A stretch of 64,000 bases of DNA, taken from positions 1-64,000 of the forward strand of contig JAGXRK010000011.1 in assembly GCA_018335755.1 (NCBI GenBank), written 5' to 3'. The notes below the pieces were generated by a model that was not told where the DNA came from, ran no database searches, and saw nothing but the letters and a program-made list of their open reading frames with translations. This DNA comes from Ignavibacterium sp. (GTDB lineage Bacteria; Bacteroidota; Ignavibacteria; Ignavibacteriales; Ignavibacteriaceae). Below, piece by piece: positions 7,518 to 16,490 of this stretch. How positions within the stretch are numbered: position 1 is the first letter of the stretch; every line of letters begins with the position of its first letter. Both the position numbers and the translations under genes were made by a program.

Positions 7518-10310
7518 ATGATAAATTTGCCTCGCCATTTTATTTTATCATTTCTAATAATTTTATTATCCCCGGTTTCTATTGCTCAATCCGGTAAAAT
7601 TTCCGGAAGGGTAATAGACGGAGCCACATCCGAGCCTCTTCCGTTTGTAAACATTCTTGTAGAAGGAACAAACTTCGGTGCTGCTTCAGATATAGATGGG
7701 AACTACTTTATAATAAATATTTCCCCAGGCACTTACAGTATCAGAGCTTCTGCAATTGGATATAATTCTATGACAATTACAGACGTTATGGTTGCCAGTG
7801 GATTTACTACAACACAGGATTTTGCTTTACAATCAACTGCTTTGGAGTTAGGTCAAGATGTAATCGTTGTAGCGGATAAACCATTGATTAGAAAAGATCT
7901 TACTGCTACGACTTCGGTTGTGAGTTCTGATATGATATCTCAATTACCCGTTACAGAAATTTCGGATCTGCTGCAATTGCAAGCAGGAATTGTTTCCTCA
8001 GGTGGCGATTTGCATGTTAGAGGTGGTCGTAAAGGTCAGGTGGCATACCAGATTGATGGTGTTCCGTTTACTGATGCTTATGATGGAAGTACAGTCCTTA
8101 ATGTGAATGCTAATGCTGTTCAGGAATTACAGGTGATAAGCGGAGCTTTTAATGCTGAGTACGGTCAGGCTATGTCCGGAATAATAAATATTGTTACAAA
8201 AGACGGCAGTAATAATTTTAATGGTAATATTCAAAGCTATGTGGGAGACTATTTTTCTTCCCGTGATGATAAATTCTGGAATATTAAAAGTATTAATCCG
8301 GTTGCTGTTCGAAATTTTGAAGGTGGTTTAAGCGGTCCGATCGTAAAAGACAAACTTTTCTTTTACACAAATGGCCGGTACTATTACAATACGGGTTACC
8401 TTTATGGTAAACGAACTTTCCTTGTAACTGACCGTGCAACAGAAGTTTCCGGCTCCGGCGGTGCTGATTTTAATATTGATAAGAACGGCAATGATGAGTA
8501 TATGAGTATGAACCCGAATGAAAAAATATATGCTCAAGGGAAATTAACTTATCGATTTATCCAGGGTATGAAGATTAATTTTAATTATGTGCTTGACAGA
8601 GAAGAGTATCAGGATTATAACCATTCCAGAAGACTTACCCCGGATAATAATCTGCAAAGATTCAGAAGGGGTTATTCAAATACACTTTCTATAAACCATG
8701 CTATAAGCAATTCTTCATTTTATAATCTGAACTTTTCTTATTTCTATAAAGAATATAAACATTTTCTTTTTGAAGATATCTATACTGATCCAAATACATT
8801 AGAAACCAGATACATAAATAATACAATACTGCAAACCCCGCCTTTTAGCTTCGATGTCGGTGGAACCGATTACAGCCGTTTTAAAAGAAGCACCGGAACA
8901 TATGCAGCTAAACTTGACTGGACAACTCAACTAAATCAGGTAATTAACTTACAATTCGGTGGTGATTTTAAAAGACATAATATTTTCTTTAAAGATATTA
9001 CATTATTTCCAATTTCAATTGATGGGCTAACTACGGTTGCCATTGCCCCAATTACAACCCCATTAAACAATGAGTACACACGAAATCCGCTTGAAGGGGC
9101 CCTTTATGTTCAGTCTAAATTAGAAGCTTTCGATCTTATTTTTAATATCGGTGCTCGAATAGACGTATTTGACCCGGACGGTGTAGTTCTTAATGATCCG
9201 TCCGATCCAAATATTATTAATCCTTTAAGACCTGAAAATCAGTTTAATGACTTAAATCTAAATGGTGTTTACGATCCCGAATCAGGTGAGACTTTAAAGA
9301 CCGTTGCGGATAGAGAAAAATACTGGTACAAGGATGCTTCAGTAAAATATCAGGTTAGTCCTCGTGTTGGTTTGGCATTTCCTATAACCGATAGGGGAGT
9401 TTTGCATTTTTCTTACGGTCATTTTTTTCAGTTACCTTCATACGAATATCTTTATACCAATCCGGAGTTTGAGTTAGGAGTCGGTTCGGGTAATCAGGGT
9501 CTTTTTGGCAATGCAGACTTAAAACCTCAAAAAACAGTTAAAGGAGAGATTGGTATTCAGCAGCAGATTGGAAGTGATATAGCAATTGACGTTACCGTAT
9601 TCTTTGAAGACTTCAGAGATTTAACTGGAACTCAGAGCGATGAGATACTCGTCTTTGGCGGAGCAACAAGCTATAGCCGGTATGCAAACTCCGATTTTGG
9701 ATTTTCAAAAGGATTTATTGTAAGCTTCGAGAAAAGATTTTCCGGAGGCTTAGCCACGAGTATAGATTATACATATTCTGTTACGAAAGGTAATGCTTCA
9801 AATCCAGCTGATGCCAGAAACGCAATACTTGGCGGCGCACTTCCTGAAACTTTTATTGCTCCACTTAATTGGGATCAGTCTCATACATTGAACTTCTCTG
9901 TAGCTTATTCGGTTGAAAGAGATTTTGGTTTTTCCATAATTGGAAATTTCTATACCGGTCAGCCTTATACTCCGCAGGTGAATAAAAATACCCGTGTAAC
10001 TCAAAATGCATTTCCCAGAAACAGTGAAACTAAACCGAGTATAGTGAATTTAGATTTGCGGGCATATAAGGACTTTGTTTTTGGCAGTACAGTACTTTCC
10101 TTGTTTGTAAAAGTTTATAATTTACTCGATATGGATAATCCAAGAGGAATTTACGATGACTCGGGTGATCCAATATTTACTTTCAGCCGACTCGAAGCAG
10201 AAAAAATAAATCCCAAATTATATTACAATACTTTAGATGAACTTTATACAAATCCCGGCTTCTTCTCAGAACCAAGAAGAGTTGAATTAGGATTTTCATA
10301 CAATTTTTAA
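7518..10310 (+). CDS. TonB-dependent outer-membrane receptor with N-terminal CarboxypepD_reg-like domain
   Basis: A 930-residue receptor for energised uptake across the outer membrane. A signal peptide (1-24, ending SIAQ) is followed by a CarboxypepD_reg-like beta-sandwich (~27-110; GKISGRVIDGATSEPLPFVN), a plug domain (~125-235; LLQLQAGIVSSGG, QIDGVPFTDAYDG, NAEYGQAMSGIINIVTKDG), and a beta-barrel ending in Phe (ELGFSYNF), the usual outer-membrane insertion signal. There is no SusD partner next door; the following gene instead encodes a very large T9SS surface protein. The amylase upstream and the glucan-binding-like protein downstream suggest maltodextrins as ligand, by inference only. Confidence 0.92.
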   Translation: MINLPRHFILSFLIILLSPVSIAQSGKISGRVIDGATSEPLPFVNILVEGTNFGAASDIDGNYFIINISPGTYSIRASAIGYNSMTITDVMVASGFTTTQDFALQSTALELGQDVIVVADKPLIRKDLTATTSVVSSDMISQLPVTEISDLLQLQAGIVSSGGDLHVRGGRKGQVAYQIDGVPFTDAYDGSTVLNVNANAVQELQVISGAFNAEYGQAMSGIINIVTKDGSNNFNGNIQSYVGDYFSSRDDKFWNIKSINPVAVRNFEGGLSGPIVKDKLFFYTNGRYYYNTGYLYGKRTFLVTDRATEVSGSGGADFNIDKNGNDEYMSMNPNEKIYAQGKLTYRFIQGMKINFNYVLDREEYQDYNHSRRLTPDNNLQRFRRGYSNTLSINHAISNSSFYNLNFSYFYKEYKHFLFEDIYTDPNTLETRYINNTILQTPPFSFDVGGTDYSRFKRSTGTYAAKLDWTTQLNQVINLQFGGDFKRHNIFFKDITLFPISIDGLTTVAIAPITTPLNNEYTRNPLEGALYVQSKLEAFDLIFNIGARIDVFDPDGVVLNDPSDPNIINPLRPENQFNDLNLNGVYDPESGETLKTVADREKYWYKDASVKYQVSPRVGLAFPITDRGVLHFSYGHFFQLPSYEYLYTNPEFELGVGSGNQGLFGNADLKPQKTVKGEIGIQQQIGSDIAIDVTVFFEDFRDLTGTQSDEILVFGGATSYSRYANSDFGFSKGFIVSFEKRFSGGLATSIDYTYSVTKGNASNPADARNAILGGALPETFIAPLNWDQSHTLNFSVAYSVERDFGFSIIGNFYTGQPYTPQVNKNTRVTQNAFPRNSETKPSIVNLDLRAYKDFVFGSTVLSLFVKVYNLLDMDNPRGIYDDSGDPIFTFSRLEAEKINPKLYYNTLDELYTNPGFFSEPRRVELGFSYNF

Positions 10311-10328
10311 TAAGTGAAAGAAATTAAG

Positions 10329-13300
10329 ATGCAGAAAAATTTATTCTTAATTATAATTATTCTAACCGCATTTGGCCTTGAAGCATTAGCCCAAAGAGGA
10401 GATCCAACATTACTAAGAATGGGAAAACATACGGGCAACCGAATAGGTATTTCATTTTATAATGATGGACAAATTGCCGGTTTTAATCAGGGTATCGATA
10501 TCAGAGGGGAATGGCCGCTCGGTTCTGGAGAAAATTATATTGGTGATTGTGTTCCGTTGATTGGAGTAGAGTTTATCAATACTTTGGGTGATACACTCCA
10601 TTCAGTAATTATTTCAAGAGGACCAAGAAGAGGTCAATCTGATGAAAGACATCCATCAAGAAATTATTTCTGGGGATGGAATCCGGTTCCTGGCTTTCTT
10701 AATCCCAATGAACAATCTGTTGCAATGAGTCATTTGCCAAATTCCTGGCCGATTACTGGCTGGAATGATCCGGTTGCCAGAGACTGGAAAGATGAATTTG
10801 GTAGAACAGAATGGTTCGGATATTTCGGGAGAGGAATTCAAAACGCAGATCAGGAAAGCATCTTTGATGCGGATGATCAATCAGATGATGAGTTCAATTT
10901 CAGTGACCCGATAACTCAGCTAGATCGTATTTTTACTGCTGATAGTAGGGACCCTTCCAGATTAGGTATGGCTCTCAAAATGAGAGTCAGGGGATTTCAA
11001 TGGTCTAACTTTTTGGCTGAGGATGCTATCTTCTGGCTTTACGATATTACCAATGATGGGACTACTATTTATAGAAAAGCAAATTTTGGAACTGTAGTAG
11101 GAACTCTTGCCGGAGGTGACGGAGATAGCGGTGATGATCTTGGCTTCTTCGATGTTGATGAATGGATAACTTATTCCTGGGACAGTGATGGTATTGGTAA
11201 TAAGGGACAAAAAGTTGGATATGTTGGTTATTCTTTTCTCGAATCACCGGGTAATCCATTTGATGGAATTGATAACGATGACGACTCAAGACTTCCATCT
11301 CCAACTTTTGTTCAATCCGATTTCGACTCTGTTACTTATACAATCGGAAGCGTAATTTTATTAATTGATCCGGACACATATGTGAGAGAATTATACACAA
11401 TTCAATCTTTACCCGATACTGTTTCCTCATTAGGTATTCATTTTGTGATTGAAGAAGGAAAATATTTCCGTGAAGGTCATATTGGCTCTATAGTTAATGG
11501 TGTTTCTATTCCTCACCCATCGGCTTATGATGGAATTGATAACGATCTGGATGGTTTAATAGATGAAAATCAAGCAATTCATTATACTACCAGAATACTT
11601 AAAGGTCTGCCCGGTCTCAAATATAAAAACTATAGAACTGGAGTTGGTGTAAATGATTTACTGATTGATGAAAGAAGAGATAATGATATTGATGAAGATG
11701 AGGATTGGAATCCCGAATTTGATGATGTTGGTGCTGATGGCTTAGGACCAGGTGATCCTGGTTATCCAGGACCCGATTTCGGTGAGGGAGATGGGGTCCC
11801 TACACAAGGTGAGCCAAACTTTGGAAGAACAGATCCCGATGAATCTGATCAGATTGGATTAACAAGTTTTAATTTCTTTAATCTTACAGCGGCGCCTGAT
11901 CTTTCAGTTGACTCATTATTGTGGGGAAGAATGACCCCTGGTAGATTTGATGTTATTCCTCCCGTACCTCAGGATGGCGACTTTATTTATGCATCTGGCT
12001 ATTTTCCATTAGTACCTAGTAATGGGAATCCGGATATCAAAGAAAGATTTTCTGTGGCATTACTATTTGGTGAAGATTTAAATGATATCATAGGAAATAA
12101 ACAAATCGTACAACAGATTTATAATTCAGGTTATAAATTTCCACAGCCACCAAAGAAGCCTATAATTACGCTAACTCATGAGAATGGAAATGTCGTCATT
12201 TATTGGGATGGGGAAAGAACTGAGAAGGACAGAGATTTTATAACAAAGAAAGAAGATTTTCAGGGATATAAGATTTACCGTGCAACTGATGCAAACTTCT
12301 CTGATTCAAGATCTATCACGAATGCAATAGGTGTGCTTTCATTTGATAGACCAATAGCACAGTATGATCTTGATGATTCTATCCAGGGATTTTTCTATCC
12401 ATCACAACGATTACTTGAGCAAGTTGGCGGAACCACTTTTTATCTTGGTTCAAACACAGGTTTGATTAATAGATTTGTTGATTCAACAGCTGTTTTGGGT
12501 CAAACGTATTATTATGCGGTATGTGCTTACGATGAAGGTGATGCTTCCTTGGATATATTTCCATCAGAAAACTCAAAGTTTATAAGAAGAGAAAACACCG
12601 GTGAAATAATACTAGATGATAATACTGGATTTATTACTCCAGGAGTACGGCCAGCTGGATATTCTCCGGCTAGTGTACTCGATATTAAAAAATCAGAGCA
12701 ATTTATTGGAACCGGTTCAATAGCAATTGAAATTGTGGACGATGAAGCCATAAGAAATAATTTTTCATATAAGGTTGCTTTCCAGGACTCCGGTGCAGAA
12801 AACTATACTGTAAACTGGTCACTGATAGATTTACAAACACCAGATACAATATATGTTCCATCGATAAACAGAACTTATCTTGTGGAGCCACTACAAACTA
12901 TTGAAATACCATCAGGTAATGATACAATAATTGTTAATAGTCTTCCATTCGCATTAACAGGTAATACCTATACTGCCGGTTATGATACACTCGTGTTGCG
13001 TTCTGAATTGTTTACAGGAAATACTCCTATAAGGCACGGATTCCGGTTGCAGCTCTTCAATGATAATGTAATTAAACTTGATACTCTAATTTCAGGCTTT
13101 AATGGTATTACAGGAACACCAGGCTCATTTTCATTTTCTGTAATACAGGATAGCAGATTTCCTCAGAACAATGGTATTAAACTTCCCAATGATTATAACA
13201 TAGAGTTCTATAATGCAATTGTGGATACATCGGTAGAAATAACACTATTTCCTCCAAACAACCCGGCTAATCTGTTTCCGGCTGTTCCAGTAAATTTTAA

Positions 13301-13889
13301 AGTAAAAAACGTTACTCAAAACAAGTATATTGATTTCTTTTATAGAAAATCCGGAACTATTTCCACCACTTATTCAATCTATTTCAGAGAGATGATTGGT
13401 GAGACAATGAGAACAACTTGGAAAACAGATATATTTTACTTGGGAGCAAATGTTCCGCTTGAATCTACAGGTACTCTGGAGCTATTCACAGAGAAACCCT
13501 TTAATAGCAACGACTTTTTAACATTTAAAACTTCTGGTGCATTAATTAATAAAGAAAAAGCAAAGAATGAACTGGATAATATTAAAGTCGTTCCAAACCC
13601 ATATGTTGTTACTCATGAAGGTGAGTCGAGATTACTAAGTACACAAACAAGCGGACGAGGTGAAAGAGAAATCCGTTTTACACGCATACCTCCGGGTTCG
13701 AAAATTTCAATATTCACGGTTCGTGGTGAACAAATAAGAACTCTTTACCAAGAAGACTTTTACGTGGGAGATGTTTACTGGAACCTAAGAACTGAGGAAA
13801 ACCTTGATGTTGCCTATGGAGTTTACGTGTTTGTTGTAGAAGTGCCTGAAGTGGGTACAAAAATCGGCAAGTTTGCTCTTATTAAATAA
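10329..13889 (+). CDS. Large T9SS-exported surface protein with Asp-rich repeats and Fn3-like domain
   Basis: A 1186-residue protein with a signal peptide (QKNLFLIIIILTAFGLEALAQ). Residues ~310-500 contain acidic segments DGIDNDDDS, DGIDNDLDG and DNDIDEDED, resembling calcium-binding thrombospondin type-3-like loops. A fibronectin-III-like stretch lies at ~610-745. The last ~105 residues (VVPNPYVVTH ... GKFALIK) have the form of a T9SS C-terminal sorting domain. A GTG at 10314 would add five residues; ATG 10329 places the signal peptide at the N-terminus. It starts 18 bp after the TonB receptor gene and is probably its surface partner. Binding target unknown. Confidence 0.8.
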   Translation: MQKNLFLIIIILTAFGLEALAQRGDPTLLRMGKHTGNRIGISFYNDGQIAGFNQGIDIRGEWPLGSGENYIGDCVPLIGVEFINTLGDTLHSVIISRGPRRGQSDERHPSRNYFWGWNPVPGFLNPNEQSVAMSHLPNSWPITGWNDPVARDWKDEFGRTEWFGYFGRGIQNADQESIFDADDQSDDEFNFSDPITQLDRIFTADSRDPSRLGMALKMRVRGFQWSNFLAEDAIFWLYDITNDGTTIYRKANFGTVVGTLAGGDGDSGDDLGFFDVDEWITYSWDSDGIGNKGQKVGYVGYSFLESPGNPFDGIDNDDDSRLPSPTFVQSDFDSVTYTIGSVILLIDPDTYVRELYTIQSLPDTVSSLGIHFVIEEGKYFREGHIGSIVNGVSIPHPSAYDGIDNDLDGLIDENQAIHYTTRILKGLPGLKYKNYRTGVGVNDLLIDERRDNDIDEDEDWNPEFDDVGADGLGPGDPGYPGPDFGEGDGVPTQGEPNFGRTDPDESDQIGLTSFNFFNLTAAPDLSVDSLLWGRMTPGRFDVIPPVPQDGDFIYASGYFPLVPSNGNPDIKERFSVALLFGEDLNDIIGNKQIVQQIYNSGYKFPQPPKKPIITLTHENGNVVIYWDGERTEKDRDFITKKEDFQGYKIYRATDANFSDSRSITNAIGVLSFDRPIAQYDLDDSIQGFFYPSQRLLEQVGGTTFYLGSNTGLINRFVDSTAVLGQTYYYAVCAYDEGDASLDIFPSENSKFIRRENTGEIILDDNTGFITPGVRPAGYSPASVLDIKKSEQFIGTGSIAIEIVDDEAIRNNFSYKVAFQDSGAENYTVNWSLIDLQTPDTIYVPSINRTYLVEPLQTIEIPSGNDTIIVNSLPFALTGNTYTAGYDTLVLRSELFTGNTPIRHGFRLQLFNDNVIKLDTLISGFNGITGTPGSFSFSVIQDSRFPQNNGIKLPNDYNIEFYNAIVDTSVEITLFPPNNPANLFPAVPVNFKVKNVTQNKYIDFFYRKSGTISTTYSIYFREMIGETMRTTWKTDIFYLGANVPLESTGTLELFTEKPFNSNDFLTFKTSGALINKEKAKNELDNIKVVPNPYVVTHEGESRLLSTQTSGRGEREIRFTRIPPGSKISIFTVRGEQIRTLYQEDFYVGDVYWNLRTEENLDVAYGVYVFVVEVPEVGTKIGKFALIK

Positions 13890-13899
13890 TGGAGACAAA

Positions 13900-14904
13900 A
13901 TGAAAAAGTTTATAATTTTAAGTGTATTTTTTTTCGCCATAAGCTTATTCGGTCAAACCAAAGTTGGTTCAACCGCTGCTCCATTTCTTAATATTGGAGT
14001 TGGTCCAAGAGCTTCGGCTATGGGTGGTGCTTTTGTTGCAACAGCAAATGATGTATCCTCGCTTTACTGGAATCCGGCAGGTGCTTCAAGAGTTGGAACA
14101 AGTGAGGCTATGTTTACTCACCTTTCCTGGTTTGCAGATATCAATTATAACTGGGCAGGATCTATGCTTAGTTTAGAAGATATGGGTATAATTGGTCTCA
14201 GTGTTGGGTATTTAGACTACGGTGATCTTGAAGTAACTACTTTACGCGAACCGGATGGTACAGGTGAATTTTTTACTCCCCACGATATGTATTTAGCACT
14301 TAGCTATGCTTATAATTTGACCGACCGTTTTTCTATAGGAGCAAATGTTAAATACATTAATCAAAAAATCTGGAACTCTTCAGCAAACGGATTAGCTCTT
14401 GATCTTGGTGTTCTTTTCTTATCGGATATTTACGGCTTACGTATTGGTGCTGTAATTTCTAACTTTGGTACTGATATGCAGTTAGACGGAAAAGATTTAT
14501 ATGTACAGCATGATATTAATGGACAGATTTATGGAAATAATGATCAGATACTAGCCAAACTAAACACAGACTCTTATCCATTACCGTTAACATTTAAAGT
14601 AGGTGTGGCGATGGATGTAATAGATATACAGAATCATAAACTTACTCTTGCTGTGGATGCGAATCACCCAAATGATAATGCTGAATCTCTAAACCTTGGA
14701 ATGGAATACACAATTTTTGAAATTCTTTCACTCCGGGGTGGATATAAGTCGTTGTATCTTGATAATTCTGAGGAAGGATTAACACTAGGAGTAGGTTTAA
14801 TGTATGATATTACACCAACATTCGGGCTGGTTTTTAATTATGCTTATCAGGATTTTGGAATTCTTGATTATACCCAACAGTTTGCTTTTGGTATTAGATT
14901 TTAG
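13900..14904 (+). CDS. PorV/PorQ-family outer-membrane beta-barrel protein
   Basis: A 334-residue protein with signal peptide (MKKFIILSVFFFAISLFGQ) and the family opening GPRASAMGGAFVATANDVSSLYWNPAGA, seen in PorV/UPF0164-type barrels related to FadL. PorV shuttles T9SS cargo to the attachment complex in Bacteroidota. It ends in a barrel-like strand with terminal Phe (QQFAFGIRF). Start ATG 13900 follows GGAG at 13891-13894; an in-frame upstream extension to 13873 lacks support. Lying between two genes for T9SS cargo, it may be a dedicated shuttle rather than the general PorV. Confidence 0.82.
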   Translation: MKKFIILSVFFFAISLFGQTKVGSTAAPFLNIGVGPRASAMGGAFVATANDVSSLYWNPAGASRVGTSEAMFTHLSWFADINYNWAGSMLSLEDMGIIGLSVGYLDYGDLEVTTLREPDGTGEFFTPHDMYLALSYAYNLTDRFSIGANVKYINQKIWNSSANGLALDLGVLFLSDIYGLRIGAVISNFGTDMQLDGKDLYVQHDINGQIYGNNDQILAKLNTDSYPLPLTFKVGVAMDVIDIQNHKLTLAVDANHPNDNAESLNLGMEYTIFEILSLRGGYKSLYLDNSEEGLTLGVGLMYDITPTFGLVFNYAYQDFGILDYTQQFAFGIRF

Positions 14905-14964
14905 ATATTTTTTTAATTCTTATTTAATTAACTTATTAAGTCCAAAAAATAAAAGGAGAAATAC

Positions 14965-16404
14965 ATGAAAAAAATATTCGGACTTTTTTTCTTTATAATA
15001 CTTGTAAACTTTACTTTAGCTCAGACTGTGGAGTTTCAGGTAGATATGGGTGTTCAGGCTCAAAAAGCCGGATTTAACCCATCAACAGATGCTGTTAAAC
15101 TAGCTGGTAATTTCAATAACTGGAGTAATGGCGATGATGTGTTGACAGACATTGACGGTGATACAGTTTATACAATAACTAAAACCTTTAATGTTGGCGA
15201 TACACTTTTCTTCAAATTTATCAGAGGTGTTGATGGTTGGGAGAATGACCCCAACCGTGAGTATATAGTACCAGCTGGTACCAGTACTTACTTTGCATAT
15301 TTTAATAATGACAGTCTTTATGCCCTGTCTGGGGATACTATTGACGTGACTTTTTCTTGCGATATGGAATTTGAAATTGTATCGGGTCGATTCAATCCTT
15401 TGACAGATACAATGTCTGTAAGAGGCAGCTTCAATGGCTGGGGTGCAAATGATCTGATGTTCCAAAGTGTTACCGATCCAAATGTTTGGGAGGGTACATT
15501 CCGGATCTTCACATTTGAAGGTGATGTATTCAACTACAAATATGCATTCTTTGGACCGAATGGTACAACCTGGGAAAATGACCCCAATAAAACCTATACA
15601 ATTACTGCTGATGATATGACTTTTGGTTCTGCGTTTATTAGCAGAGTATTTAATGATGCCACATTAGCTACGGTTACAAATTTCCCAGTAACAATCAAAT
15701 TTACTGTAGATATGGAAGGTGCAATTTCAGCTATTAATCTTCTGCCATTTCCATCAATTGATGATGTTAGAATCTGCGGTGCAAATGCTCCTCTGAGGTG
15801 GCCCGCTGGCGGTTGGCCAAATGCAGATAGTGTACTAACAATAAAATTATTTGATGATGGTACAAATGGAGACCTTACTTCAGGTGATAACATATGGTCA
15901 CGTGACATCACATTTCCGCAGTATTCGCCATTAAGAATCCAGTATAAATATGGTGCAAATTGGGGTTTACCATCAAACGGCGGCGGTAATGATAACGAAA
16001 ATGGTGTTGGTGCAGACCATTTTATAAACCTTACCTCAGATCTGGTCAGCGCAACTGTTGAAAATGTATTCGGTACTATGGGAGACCATCCGCTTATTAA
16101 TATTGTAACAGATATTAAGGATGTCGTATATGCTGCTCCGAACACATATGAATTAGCACAAAATTATCCAAATCCGTTTAACCCTTCAACAGTTATACGT
16201 TTTGGAATTCCTGAAGCAGGATTTGTAAACTTAAAAGTTTATAATTCACTTGGTCAGGAAGTGGCTACACTTGTTAATGATTTCGTAAATGCCGGCGGTT
16301 ATGAAGTTAGTTTTGATGCTTCAAACCTTTCCAGCGGTATTTATTTCTATACTATTACTGCTAACAACTTCTCAACAACCAAAAAGATGATGCTGGTAAA
16401 ATAG
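14965..16404 (+). CDS. T9SS-exported protein with three glucan-binding-like repeats
   Basis: A 479-residue secreted protein. After a signal peptide (1-20) come three related modules at ~22-118, ~127-232 and ~245-370. Each opens with F-x-V/C-D-M, and the first two have G-N/S-F-N-N/G-W, the core of starch/glycogen-binding E-set and CBM20/48-like domains. Residues ~395-479 are a textbook T9SS type A sorting domain (YELAQNYPNPFNPSTVIRFG ... MMLVK). The layout recalls SusE/SusF starch-binding lipoproteins, but with T9SS rather than lipid anchoring. A good ribosome binding site (AAAGGAG) precedes the ATG. Glucan binding is inferred from the motif and from the amylase in the same block. Confidence 0.82.
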   Translation: MKKIFGLFFFIILVNFTLAQTVEFQVDMGVQAQKAGFNPSTDAVKLAGNFNNWSNGDDVLTDIDGDTVYTITKTFNVGDTLFFKFIRGVDGWENDPNREYIVPAGTSTYFAYFNNDSLYALSGDTIDVTFSCDMEFEIVSGRFNPLTDTMSVRGSFNGWGANDLMFQSVTDPNVWEGTFRIFTFEGDVFNYKYAFFGPNGTTWENDPNKTYTITADDMTFGSAFISRVFNDATLATVTNFPVTIKFTVDMEGAISAINLLPFPSIDDVRICGANAPLRWPAGGWPNADSVLTIKLFDDGTNGDLTSGDNIWSRDITFPQYSPLRIQYKYGANWGLPSNGGGNDNENGVGADHFINLTSDLVSATVENVFGTMGDHPLINIVTDIKDVVYAAPNTYELAQNYPNPFNPSTVIRFGIPEAGFVNLKVYNSLGQEVATLVNDFVNAGGYEVSFDASNLSSGIYFYTITANNFSTTKKMMLVK

Positions 16405-16433
16405 TATTAGTTAATTTTAATTTGTCTGAGCAA

Positions 16434-16462
16434 AAAAGCCGATCAATATCTGATCGGCTTTT
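16434..16462. terminator. Strong hairpin terminator after the glucan locus
   Basis: A 12-bp perfect stem (16434-16445 AAAAGCCGATCA with 16451-16462) with loop ATATC. It lies 29 bp after the T9SS protein and before the converging SGNH gene. The A/T ends of the stem supply U-tracts in both directions, so it can serve both genes. Confidence 0.9.
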
Positions 16463-16490
16463 GTTATTTAAATGATGAAAATTTCAAAGA

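Noticed and set aside
15594-16145. 183-residue open frame antisense to the T9SS glucan-binding-like protein
   Set aside because: It lies wholly inside a well-supported gene, has no domain or ribosome binding site, and its composition mirrors the opposite strand. Same judgement for 15100-15465, 30011-30403 and 36918-37268.
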